From Wuchereria bancrofti (taxonomy: Eukaryota; Nematoda; Chromadorea; Rhabditida; Onchocercidae): a stretch of 64,000 bases of DNA. The position numbers were made by a program, and so were the translations under genes. The notes beneath the pieces are model-generated. The model had not been told where the DNA came from and searched no databases. It saw only the letters and a list, made by a program, of their open reading frames with translations. Positions 1-12,821 of the stretch are shown here, piece after piece; within the stretch, counting starts at the first letter, position 1, and every line of letters starts with the position of its first letter. Location: positions 48,400 through 112,399 of the forward strand of contig SSBO01000011.1 in the NCBI GenBank assembly GCA_005281725.1. The letters are read 5' to 3'.

Positions 1-193
1 TATGGAATTAAATTTATTTTGATTATTGAATTTATCATCTTTTTTTTTCACTTTTTATTTATAAACAAATAAAAATTTCAAGTATGCAAAGAAAAAAATT
101 TTTTTTTAGAAAAATTCGCATTTTTCTTTTACTTTTTTTAAACTTTTTTTTTCAGTCTAAAAGAACAGAAAATAAAAAAGTGGAATGATTAAT

Positions 194-2236
194 TTAGGAA
201 ATAAACAGCGAAAGGAAATATGCTGTAAAAGTTTTCGAGAAGAGTAAAATTTGACACAACAATTCTTATTTTCTTTCTTCTTTTTAATAGGCAAAAAAAA
301 ATGTATTTGAATTTTTAGTTTAAATATATTAAATATATGTAATTAAATATACATAAATATATTAAATATATATCGAATTCTTAATTTAAATATCTCAATA
401 TGCAATTTAAAATAGGCGAAAATGTATATTTTTCAAGTATTATTCCTATAAACCATACGAAATGATTAAATTGAAAAATTTTTTTTTGCATAATTATTTT
501 AATTAATTAAATGCGACTAGTTTTTCTTGATAGCTTTTGAGTTTAAAATTTTGAAATTTTAGCTTTACCTTCATGCGAATCTTCTTGTTTGCGTCGAACA
601 CGTAATTGAACTACACGTGATTTGATGCACTGTAAATAAATTAAATTTGTATGAAAATTTAATGATAGCATTTAATTTGTTCTTTTTTTTTTGTCCTATT
701 TTTGTATAAACATTTTAAAATTTAATTAGCAATAATATTCCAAATAAAAAAGACCTTTTTCATAATTCATTAAAAAAAAAAAAAAAAAAACTAAAAAACA
801 AAAATTTCAACTTTGTAGCATAAATGAATGCCAGAAATTGTTATATAATAGAATAAATTAATGCCCGAAATGATTTAATGATTAATTCATTCTAAAATAA
901 AAATATAAACAATTTGAATAAAATTTTATTTTTTCTTAAATTTGGTAAATTTACTGAAAACAATTTTGGCAAATTATTGAGTGAAAAGAAATTTTGAAAG
1001 AAATGAAATAATTTTGTGGTGAAATTGGAGACGAAGAAGAACAAATTAAATTGCAGGAAGTAAGAAAAAAAAATAATGTAAATCGAATTATCTAATAAAT
1101 GAATAAAATAAAATAAACTTATCAAAAGTGCAATTAATTTTTCATTTTTCAAAATTTTACAATAATCTATATCAAATAATTTCAATGAAAGGAATTTTAT
1201 AGAATTATGATAATGCGAGTTAATAATTTGAAAATATTTAGTAATGCAATACAAAATTTTGATAGATAATTGTTGAAATATGCAAAAATTTTTTACAAGA
1301 AATGAAATGATTTTATTTCAATTTTTATTGGAATTAATCAAATTCCAATAAAATTGAAAAGAGAAAAATGAAGAAATTTCATTCTTTGCAAAAATTTAAT
1401 AAATTGAAATTTTGTTGAATGAAATTTTATTTGTTAGTTAGTTTCATCTATAATTTTTAAAAATATACTTAATTTTAAAGTATTTACGGTTTAATTTTAA
1501 AGTATTTACGGTTTTTTTTAATTCTTTTTTTTTATTTTTTAAATAACACAATTATTTACAAACATTACTCACACTGTTCAACTAATAAATTTTAATGCAA
1601 AATAATGAAAGCAAATTTTTGGCCGAAAAGAACTTTACAAGAATGAAAGAACATTGATTTTAAATTTAAAAAAAAAAAAAAGGAAAAAAGCAAGTTTAAA
1701 ATTTTGAAGAAAATTTTCATTTCTTTTCTTTTTTTAAAAAAAAAAATTTTCTTTTAAACACAAGAAAGGATTTGAAGAAAAAAGAAAAATTTTAAGTTTT
1801 GGAAGAAATTTTCTTTGTTTCTTTTTTAAAATTTTCTTTTGAAATAGTGAAATACATTTAAGGAAAAAACAAACAAAAAAAAAAAAAAAACAAATTTAAA
1901 GCTCTTCTTTTTTTAAAAAAAAAGAAAAAGAAAGATTTCCCTTTAAAAATGAAAAGAAATGCAAATAATGATTGTTCAGATGTAAACATTTACGGTATAA
2001 ATTTAAGATGTAAACAAGAATTAATAAATTCCATTCTATTAAATTTTATCTTACAATAAATAAATTTAAAGAAAAAAGATCGAAAAGCGTGACAAACCAA
2101 TAAATAATAAATAGTTATTTGAGAAAAATGAGCAATGAACAATTTCATTTAAAAAAAAAAAAAGAAGCGCCGAAGCGCCGCAAGCTTTTTGCACTCTAAA
2201 AATGACCTTGGAGACAAATATATCATTAAAAGAACG

Positions 2237-2267
<31 letters not shown>

Positions 2268-5200
2268 GTAGAAAGCATTTAAATGAAATTTCACAGACTA
2301 TAATTTTGAATTAATTTAAATTTAAAAATTTAAAATGCTTTTTGCTTTTGCAAAAAGTTATCGGAAATATGATTTTTCATCGAAGATTGATATGATGAAA
2401 AATTTTTAAGTGAAAATAATGTTAGGCCTGAAGTTTATTAGATTAATATTAGAAATAATTATTTCATAGAAATTGAAAAAGTTAATAAAAAATAAACTTA
2501 TTAAAATATTTAAAATTTTCTAAAATTGAAAAATCAAAAATAGAAAATAATTGTTGGAAGAAGTAGAAATGATTAATCAAAAATAGGAAATAATTAATTA
2601 GAAAATTAGAAATTTTTTTAATTAACAGATAACTGTGCTACAATTATATCTAAAGTAAAATATTTCAAACGCTAAAAAATTTTCATTATTAAAAATATTT
2701 AAACAAAAAAAAAAAAGTAAACAAATAATGAAAATTGAAAAAGGATTATTTAATAATTGCCTAATAGAAAGAATTTCTTCCCATAAATTTTTCTTTTCGA
2801 AATTATCAAACCCAAAGAAAAAAGAACAAAATCAATTTTAAAAAAAACGGCATTTTTTTAAAATTTTTTGACGAATTATTTAAAAAAAGAAGAAATAATA
2901 CAATGAAAAATATTTGTTAAATATTTAAAATATTATGAATTTCAATAATATTTTTGTACAAATTATATAGAAATGTGAAAAAAAAAAAATGAATGAAAAA
3001 TATGAAACAAAAAAATTTCCATTCATTCATTCGTTTGTTTGTTTGTGTTTTCTAACTTTAATTTCATGCTTTTTAGGTATAACAAATCTAAAAAAAAAGG
3101 AATTTAAATATTTAGTAATAAGTGAATAAATAAAAGTACAAACACAATAATAATAATAATTTAATATAACTATCATACAATTGTAAATAATACTAACTTT
3201 AATTAAACAGATAATAAATTAATTAAAAAAAGAAGGAATAATTAAAAAAAGAAAGTAATTTAAAAAGAAAAAAGAAGTAAAATTTAAACATTTTTCTTTG
3301 CGAGAAATGAATTTGCTTTATTAAATAATATATAAAATTGAAATTAAATATAATTTACCTTAGTACCATTATATTCATTGAACAGTACTATCTCATTTTG
3401 AATTAATTTACAGGTGCATGGCTTATTCTCATGCATATCACTGCTACATCTAATTTCATGCCCATTAATTGCTAATGGTACTTGAATTTCCAGTGCTGTT
3501 GAAAGTTCCACGCGTGTTAATGGCATCAAAATGATAGGAAATTAAAATTTAAAGTAGTGAAATAGTTGAAATTTATTTAGTAGTTGAATAATTTTTTAAA
3601 TTTGAAATGAATCATTTCATTATTATTAATATAATTGATTAAAGTTATAATTGCTATTCATATCGTCTTTTTTGTCTAAAAAAATACGTCAAATAATACG
3701 ATTATTTACGTGAAATATCAAATTGTAACGTGTAATAAATAAGCCATCGTAAGTTTATTTATTTTTTTTTGTAAAATAACTTATTGCAAGGAAATTTTAT
3801 GATTTTGAGAAATTTATTTAGCAGTTGAATAATTTTTTAAATTTGAAATGAATCATTTCATTATTATTAATATAATTGATTAAAGTTATAATTGCTATTC
3901 ATATCGTCTTTTTTGTCTAAAAAAATACGTCAAATAATACGATTATTTACGTGAAATATCAAATTGTAACGTGTAATAAATAAGCCATCGTAAGTTTATT
4001 TATTTTTTTTTGTAAAATAACTTATTGCAAGGAAATTTTATGATTTTGAGAAATTTATTTAGCAGTTGAATAATTTTTTAAATTTGAAATGAATCATTTC
4101 ATTATTATTAATATAATTGATTAAAGTTAAAATTGCTATTCATATCGTCTTTTTTGTCTAAAAAAATACGTCAAATAATACGATTGTTTACGTGAAATAT
4201 CAAATTGTAACGTATAATAAATAAGCCATCGTAAGTTTATTTATTTTTTTTTATAAAATAACTTATTGCAAGGAAATTTTATGATTTTGAGAAATTTATT
4301 TAGTAGTTGAATAATTTTTTAAATTTGAAATGAATCATTCCATTATTATTAATATAATTGATTAAAGTTAAAATTGCTATTCATATCGTCTTTTTTGTCT
4401 TAAAAAATACGTCAAATAATACAATTATTTACGTGAAATATCAAATTGTGACGTATAATAAATAAATTTTTTTATAAAATAACTTATTGCAAGGAAATTT
4501 TACGATTTTGAATCAATAAATGATTGATCAATTAAGGAAAAGGTAAAAAAGNCTTTTTTGTCTTAAAAAATACGTCAAATAATACAATTATTTACGTGAA
4601 ATATCAAATTGTGACGTATAATAAATAAATTTTTTTATAAAATAACTTATTGCAAGGAAATTTTACGATTTTGAATCAATAAATGATTGATCAATTAAGG
4701 AAAAGGTAAAAAAGGTTAGAAAATAAATGAGTGAAAAAGAAAGAAAAGTAAATTATATAGAAAAAAAACAATAATTACAAAGTGAAATTATTGAATGAAA
4801 AAGAAGAAAACAAAAACAAACAAACAAACAATTAAAATTATGCAATGGTATTAACTTTTATGAATAAAAAAAATAATTCAAATTGTTTTTTTTATTGAAA
4901 AGAATTTATTACCAATGAATAATTCATTATTAATTAATTACTTGAAAGTATTACTTTCTAATTAATTATCTCAAAGACTTGCTTTTTGTTATTTGTTTGT
5001 TGGTTTGCTTGTTTTTAGTTGTACAATTTAAAAGTACTTTGTAAATCTTTAATTTCAGCAATCCGTTAAATTAAAGGATAGATGGGTAATGAAGAAAATT
5101 TTAATTATTTTTCGAAAGAAATTCTAATTCATTTTTTTTTTATCATAGAAAAATTCATTTTTGACAATTTCCATCCTTTTTTCACTCTCTCTCTCTCCCT

Positions 5201-5758
5201 CTTTCTCTCTTATTCTTTTTGCGTCTCGTCTGTTAATTAAAAGGAATTTAAATTGTGTATGCAAATTTTTTTTTCAAATTTAATAAACTATAATTTGATA
5301 AAAAAGGAATGAAAAAAGATCATCGTAATCAGTTTGAAAAAATTGATAAGAAAAAAGAAATAAACATTCGTTTCAAACTTATGTTTTACTTTTTTAAAAA
5401 ATTTTTTTTTTAAAAAATTACTTTTTTCAAAGATAATTGAAAATGTTTTTAAAAAGGTGAAAAAAAAAACGATAATAATAACGAAAAGAAAAATGAAAAC
5501 GATACAGCAAAGTTTTCTAATAAATAAATATTGCATTTTAGAAAGGAAAAAAAAGAAAATAAAATATTTTTATACAAAATATAAAAAGTCAAAAATCATA
5601 AAACATATAATCAACGAGGCGAAATGATATAAGGAATATATTATTACTGTTAAGAAAATAATGTTAAACCATGTAAAATTTATTTAATTCAATCGATAAT
5701 TGATTAATTTCCATTCTTTTTTAATTCTTTGGCCAAATACTGTCATTTATTTATTTGT

Positions 5759-5789
<31 letters not shown>

Positions 5790-8700
5790 CACTTTTTTTC
5801 TCTCTCTCTCTCTTTCTCTCTCTCTCTCGCTTTCTCTACTTGTTGATTTTTTTAGGATTTGATTTTTTATGATGAAATTAATTTTTGAATAATATTTGAC
5901 TTTTCTTTTCTTTATAATGAAATTAGTTTTCGTATAACATTTTATTGAATATAATGAAATTCATTTTTGAATATTTGTTTTGATTTTTAGTAAGAGAAAA
6001 AAACTAATTTCACTTTTAGTAATGAAATTAGTATTGACGTATTATTTGATTTGGATATAATGAAATTAATTTCGGGAATAATATTTGATTTGATTTTTTT
6101 TTTTTAATAATGAAATTAGTTTTTGTATAATCTTTTATTTGATATATAATATTTTTTTAATATTTGATTTGATTCTCAATAATGAAATTAGCATTTGTAT
6201 AATGGAATTAATTTTTGAATAATATTTGATTAGAAAAAAAAAATTTATAATTAAAAAAAGTGTATGTAAATATTAAAAGTGAGATCAACAGGATGCAAAA
6301 ATTAAATATAAATATGACAAAGTTGACAATATATTGTAATTAATATTTGTAAACAAATTTACCTGTTTGTCAACAAATAGTATAGAATATGACAAAAACA
6401 AAATGATAAAATTAGTACTTATGCAAATATCAATGTAATATAAACTTTTAACTTATAAACTTTACTTTTATACTCATCATAAACTTTTACCTATAAATTT
6501 TGTGATTTTATGCTGATTGTAAACTTTTACTTATAAATTTTATACTTTCATACTTATTGTGAACTTTCATTTATAAACTTATAAACTTTACTTTTATACT
6601 CATTATAAACTTTCACTTATAAATTTTATGATTTTATACTCATTGTAAAGTTTTACCTATAAATTTTATACTTTCATACTTATTGTAAACTTTTACTTAG
6701 AAATTTTATACTTTATATTCATTGTATACTTTTACTTAGAAATTTTATACTTTTATACTTATTGTAAACTTCTACCTATGAATTTTATACTTTTACTTAT
6801 TGTAAACTTTTACATATAAATTTTATACTTTTATACTTATTGCAAACTTTTACTTATAAACTTTAAAATTTTACCTATAAATTTTATGATTTTACACTCA
6901 TTGTAAAGTTTTATCCATAAATTTTGTGATTTTATACTCATTGTAAACTTTTACTTATAAATTTTATACTTTCATACTTATTGTAAACTTTTACTTATAA
7001 ACTTTACTTTTGTGCTCTTTTACCTATCCTATTGTAAACTTTTACTTATAAACTTTATACTTTTATACTCATCATAAAATTTTACCTATAAATTTTATGA
7101 CTTTACCTATAAATTTTATACTTTCATACTTATTGCAAACTTTTACCTATAAATTTTATACTTTTATACTCATTGTAAACTTTTACTTATAAATTTTATA
7201 CTTTCATACGTACTGTAAACTTTTATTTATAAACTTTACTTTTGTGCTCATCATAAACTTTTACCTATCTTATTATAAACTTTTACTTATAAATTTTATA
7301 CTTTCATACTTATTGCAAACTTTTACTTATAAATTTTACATTATTATACTTATAAAAGTGATAAATTGAACAGATTAAGAGATAGATAGTTTGTCGGAAA
7401 GAATTAAATGCAAATGAATTGAATAAATGAAAAAGGGATGATACGATATGACCTTTCGTAAAAATATTTCCATATAATGGAGAGGATTATGAGTAATTTC
7501 ACTATATGATATATTCAGGTATTATTCAGGTAATTATTTTTATACTATGACCGATTACAATGAATTCAACGTATCGCATCGTATCGAATTTCATAGTATC
7601 AAAATCGATTTATTTCAACTAAACTTAATCATCTCTTATGAATTAATAAAAAAAAAAAAAATACGTGAAAATATTTCATCCAAAATTTGTTCGTTTTTTT
7701 TTTTTTTCAAAAACTTCCATCCAATTTTTTACATTTTAATCTGATGTCACCTTTGAAATCTTTTTTTTTTCTCTGTTACATCACTTTTTTTTTCTTTTAT
7801 TATATAATAAATTGATGATAAGATAGAATAAGTATAATTATCAGTTATCACCTCGTGATTAATCAATTAATTGATTTTTTTTTCTGCATTTGAATTCTTT
7901 TGTTTAATTTTTTTTACATTTAAATTCTTGTTTTTCTTTTCATTACTAATTATACCAATATGGATTAGTTTTTCATTCGAAATAATCTTAATGAATGGAA
8001 TATTTCTAATTTTAGAAATTAAAAAAAAAATTAAATAGAGAAAACGAAATATAATTTATAATCACATTGAAAGTGAAAAAAAAAATTATAAAAAAGGTTG
8101 TTTTGAAGTTTGAAAAATTTAATTAACACACCTGATTGATAAGTTCAATAATGTAGGCATAATTTTTTCCCTCAGTTGAATAACCATTTATTTCAATGAT
8201 ACGATCACCAATTTGAAGACCTGCTTTATTTGCTGGACTTCCTGAAATTATTTTAATTTTAAATCTAAAATCTTTTTTTATTTATAAAATAGTTGGTAAT
8301 AAAAAAAAAGACAGGAAAAAAAACAAGAAAAAAAATTTATTGTATGTTTTTGAATGGAAAATTTTTCAAGTTTAAATTTTAAAATTATTGATTAAAAAAG
8401 AAATTGCCAATGTTAGAATTATAAACCATCAAATTACAATAATTACAAGTTTCAATATGTAAACAATCAAATAATCCAACCATTATCGCTTTATTTTCAA
8501 AAAAAAAAATTTCATTTTTTTTTTTATTAATTATAATGAATCATCAATGTTAATATTTCAATTGTGAAATAAAATGTTGACACGAAATTTCAAAAAAAAT
8601 AAAAATCGCTTTATTTTGAATGATATTTTTTTAAATGCATATAAAAAGAATATTTTGCAAGTGGAAAAGAAGTAAACACGATTTAATAAATTAATCATAA

Positions 8701-11700
8701 GGATAAAAAACGAATGAAAGATCAAAGAAATAGCAAAAAAATTATTTCTTGAAATTAAAATTTTTAGAAAAAGTATAAAATTTATTTGGTTTATAATAAA
8801 AAATATTATTAGTCGGCTAATTTGCTCATATTTATTGCTTATTTATATACAAATTTAATCAAAATTATCGTACTAAAATAAAATAAATTGAAAAAAAGTC
8901 AAAGCGAATCAAATTTTCTTAACGTTTTTCTTTTCTGCTTTTAATATTTACCCATAAATTTTCTGAGAAAAATTTGCTTAAAAAATGAAAAATTGAATAT
9001 TTAGAAATTTTTTTTCTTTTTTTTTGGAGAAAATGTGCAAAAAAAAAACGAAGCCTGAAATACAAATTATTCACGTAATTTTTACGTGCTGTACGTTGTT
9101 AACTTTATAATTACAAAAAAAAAGAGTAAAAAAGAGTAAATAATTAATAAGCAAATAAAAATTAAAATCCAACGTAATCAAAAGTGAGGAATATTAGATA
9201 AGTAATATTGTGAAAAAAATGTTAGTAGGGTTGAAGAAGTCCACGTAATTTTTACGTCATAATATAGTATTAGACGTATTTCTACACGTTTTACATTTTT
9301 TTTTTTTAATCGCTGAAAGATACAAACCAAAAACGATGACTCGATTTTTCCGTTGTATAATTGCAACAAAAATGGCATATCCGGGCATCGTGATTTGTTG
9401 GCATTTCATCTGTACATTGTTTAAAAATGTTTTAATTAGGTTAATTAAATTTTGTTTAATGTAAATGAGACGTTCTAAATTTTAAGTGATATGATGAAAA
9501 AGGAGATATTATTAGTTTCTTCTTTCAATGATAGTAATAAATTAATTGTTTTAGTAATTATTATGAGAATACAATAATAAAATTGATATTAAATTTTTAA
9601 TTATAGTGATAATCATAATAACATTTTAGAATTTTAAAAAATAATATTTAAAGAGTTTGATAATAATAATAATAATAATAATAATAATAGTAATAATAAT
9701 AATGATGATAATAATAATAGTAATAATGATAATGATAATAACAATAATAATAATAAATCAATTGTTACAGTAATAGTTATCAGAATACAACAACAAAAAT
9801 GCTATTAAAATTCTAAAGAACAAGAATAATAGTAATAGTAATTAATAATAATAATAGTCATGACAAAATAATAGTAACAATAGTAGTAATAATAATAATA
9901 ATGATAATAATAATGACAATAATAATAATAGTGATAATAATAACAATAATAATAATAGTCATGACAAAATAATAGTAACAATAATAATAATGATAATAAT
10001 AATAATGATAATAACAATAATAATAATGATAGTGATAATAATAACAATAATAATAATAGTCATGATAACATTTTAGAATTTTAGGAAATAATATTTAAAA
10101 AGTTTGATAATAAAATTAATATTATGCACTATATATGAATGATTATTAGAAAAATTTTTTTTTTGAAAATAGATCCAATTTTCTAATCAAATGATGATAA
10201 TAAATAGTTATTACAAAAATGCAAAATATTTATATCTTTGATATTTCAAAATAATTAAAAAAATTCTTTTTTCCTTTTTCACAATTTTTGTTTATGAAAA
10301 AAAAAAAAGACAAACAATAAATAATATTAGCAGTAATTATTACAATAAATAATATTTATAGTAACTGTGACATAATAATGCAAAACTAGAAATAATATTA
10401 ATAGTAGTAAAAGCACTTTGAATGAATTCAAGTTTTGATGATACTTAATGGAATGCTAAATAAAATTGCATTGCTAATTTTACATAAATAAAATATTTAC
10501 TAATAATAGCTTTCGTTGTTATATTTCTTTTATTCCTTAATAAAATTTATATAATTGATTAATATTTCATTTTGTTCGCATGCGTTGTAATAATAGAAGT
10601 AATAATTGCAATAATAATAACAATAATAATGACGGCAATAACAACAACAGTAAGTAAGTGCAATAACAACAACAATAACAACGACAATAACAGTAATTAT
10701 AATAATTAATAAAACAGTAATATTAATAATAATAAAATAATAATAATGACAATAATAATGGTAGTAATAATAATAAAATAATAATAATTAATAATAATAA
10801 GAATAGTGATAATGATAGGAATAATAATATAATAATAACGACAATAATGATAATAAAATGATAATAATGAATAATAATAATAATAATAATAATAATGATA
10901 ATAATAAAATAATAAATTGTTAATGTTAACAGTGAAATGGAAGAAATAATAATATAAGAAAGAGTATATTTTTTTACTTTAGCTTTACTTTTAAAAATTT
11001 TCGACTTTGTTCNNNNNNNNNNNNNNNNNNNAATTCTTTCATTTTTTTTCAACACAAATAATAATGAGAGCAAGAAAGAGTACATGAAAATTATTTTAGC
11101 TTTACTTTTAAAAAATTTTTGACTTATTACAAATTCTTTCATTTTCTTTTTTCAGCATTTTCAGTTCACTAATAATTTTTTTTTTCTTTTTTATTTCCAT
11201 TCATTCTTTTATTTTTCAATGCAATTGCATCGTAAACGATTTATCAACAAAAAAAAAAAATAAATAAATAAATAAGTGAATAAATCGATAATAATAAATT
11301 TCCACTTAAATAATTTCTCAAAATGACAAATATACAAACATTCATTTTCCCATGATTGTATTTAGCTAACGAATGGAACAATTAATTTATAATTTGAAAA
11401 AATTCATTTTTTTTTAAATATTAATTTCAAATATTTTAATACTAATAAATTAATATGCAAAAAATAATTGGAACATACATAAAATTCCAAAGTGGATAAT
11501 ATTAAAAAGTATCATGAGATTGTTACCAAAGATTGTCACTAAGAATAATTTGTTAACAAATAATTTAGCAAATAATATTTAGTAAGTAAAAAAAAAATTA
11601 GTTAATAATGCATAATGTTTTAGTTGTTTCAAATTTTTTTTTCTAAATTTCAAATTATTAATTTAGTACTACCAAAGAAAAAAAAGGTATGAGTAAATGA

Positions 11701-12784
11701 TATGAAATAAGGTTTATTCTAGAATGGATAAGAATATCTAATTTTTTTTTAACATTTTCATAGATATATTCATAATTATACTATAAATTAAATAATTCCA
11801 AGTTTATTGATTTTTTATAAATTCAATTCTTGTAATTTCTTATAAATTTAATGATTAAATAGTATAGTTAATCATTAATAATCTATGAAAAAAAGAAGAA
11901 ACAATTATAAAATAGTGGAGAAATTGAACATTGAAAACGAAATGAAATAGCTTTACTAATATTAAAAAATACATATATAAAATTTCGAGTAAATTATTAA
12001 AGATTATTTTTCTTATGCCATCTTGGCAAAAAAATATTTGAGAGGTAATTTTTATGATTCTCGAAAATTATCACTTCCACCGAAAAAGAAAATCAATTTT
12101 CTCCCTCTAATCTTTTAAACTAGTCATGAAAGAGTGGACAATATAAGCTAAATATTTCTTATCAGTTAATTTTATCATCTTTTATCAAATCTAGTTCTTA
12201 TTATCCAATATGATACCAACTACTGATTAAAATTACGCAAGTATTTTATAGGTAATTAATCGTTTATATTATGATTTTATCACACTATCGAAATATGAAC
12301 GCATTAAAAAATCATATCATTTCAGATCAATTAAAAGGAATATGTTAAAATTACTGAAAATTTGTGCAGAAATCTAAAACGATCTGTATCAATTAATACT
12401 GCTAAATTAGAGATAAAATTATGATAATTAATTTGATAAGATAAAAGATTAACAGTTAATTAATTCAAAGCAACCAATTCGTAATCATTTAATGATCAAA
12501 ATAAAATGACTGCTAAATTTCTCTGTGGATTAGTTAAATAAAAAAAAACAAAAAACAAAAAGTTCAGAAGAATAAAGAAAACAAAGAGTTAAATGTTATC
12601 TGTGTGTGTGTGTGTGTCCGTCTGTCTGTCTGTCTGTAAATATCAAATATTTATTTGCAAACTTTCCGCCTCCGTGCTCTTATGTCCTCCCAATGGGACA
12701 AATGTTTCGGTGAAATAATAGAACTTTTGGAAGGCTAAAAAGATAGCTACACTCATTGTTTATTTCTTTCTAAATGTGTATGTT

Positions 12785-12821
<37 letters not shown>

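Larger units (their letters stand above)
630..8131 (-). other. Intron 5 of the PDZ gene (7.5 kb)
   Basis: Donor GTGTGT after 8132, acceptor TTTACAG before 629. Apart from the listed tandem arrays, the candidate exon at 3359-3526 and a small GC-rich patch (about 2164-2185, doubled GAAGCGCC), it is featureless A/T-rich DNA. Confidence 0.8.

Noticed and set aside
892..1254. 120-codon minus-strand frame
   Set aside because: Phe/Leu/Asn/Ile-rich translation of A/T DNA in PDZ intron 5, no motif or conserved splice signal.
9805..11142. Minus-strand frames of 80 and 139 codons
   Set aside because: Pure trinucleotide-repeat translation (Leu, Ile, Tyr, Ser); one crosses a run of Ns.
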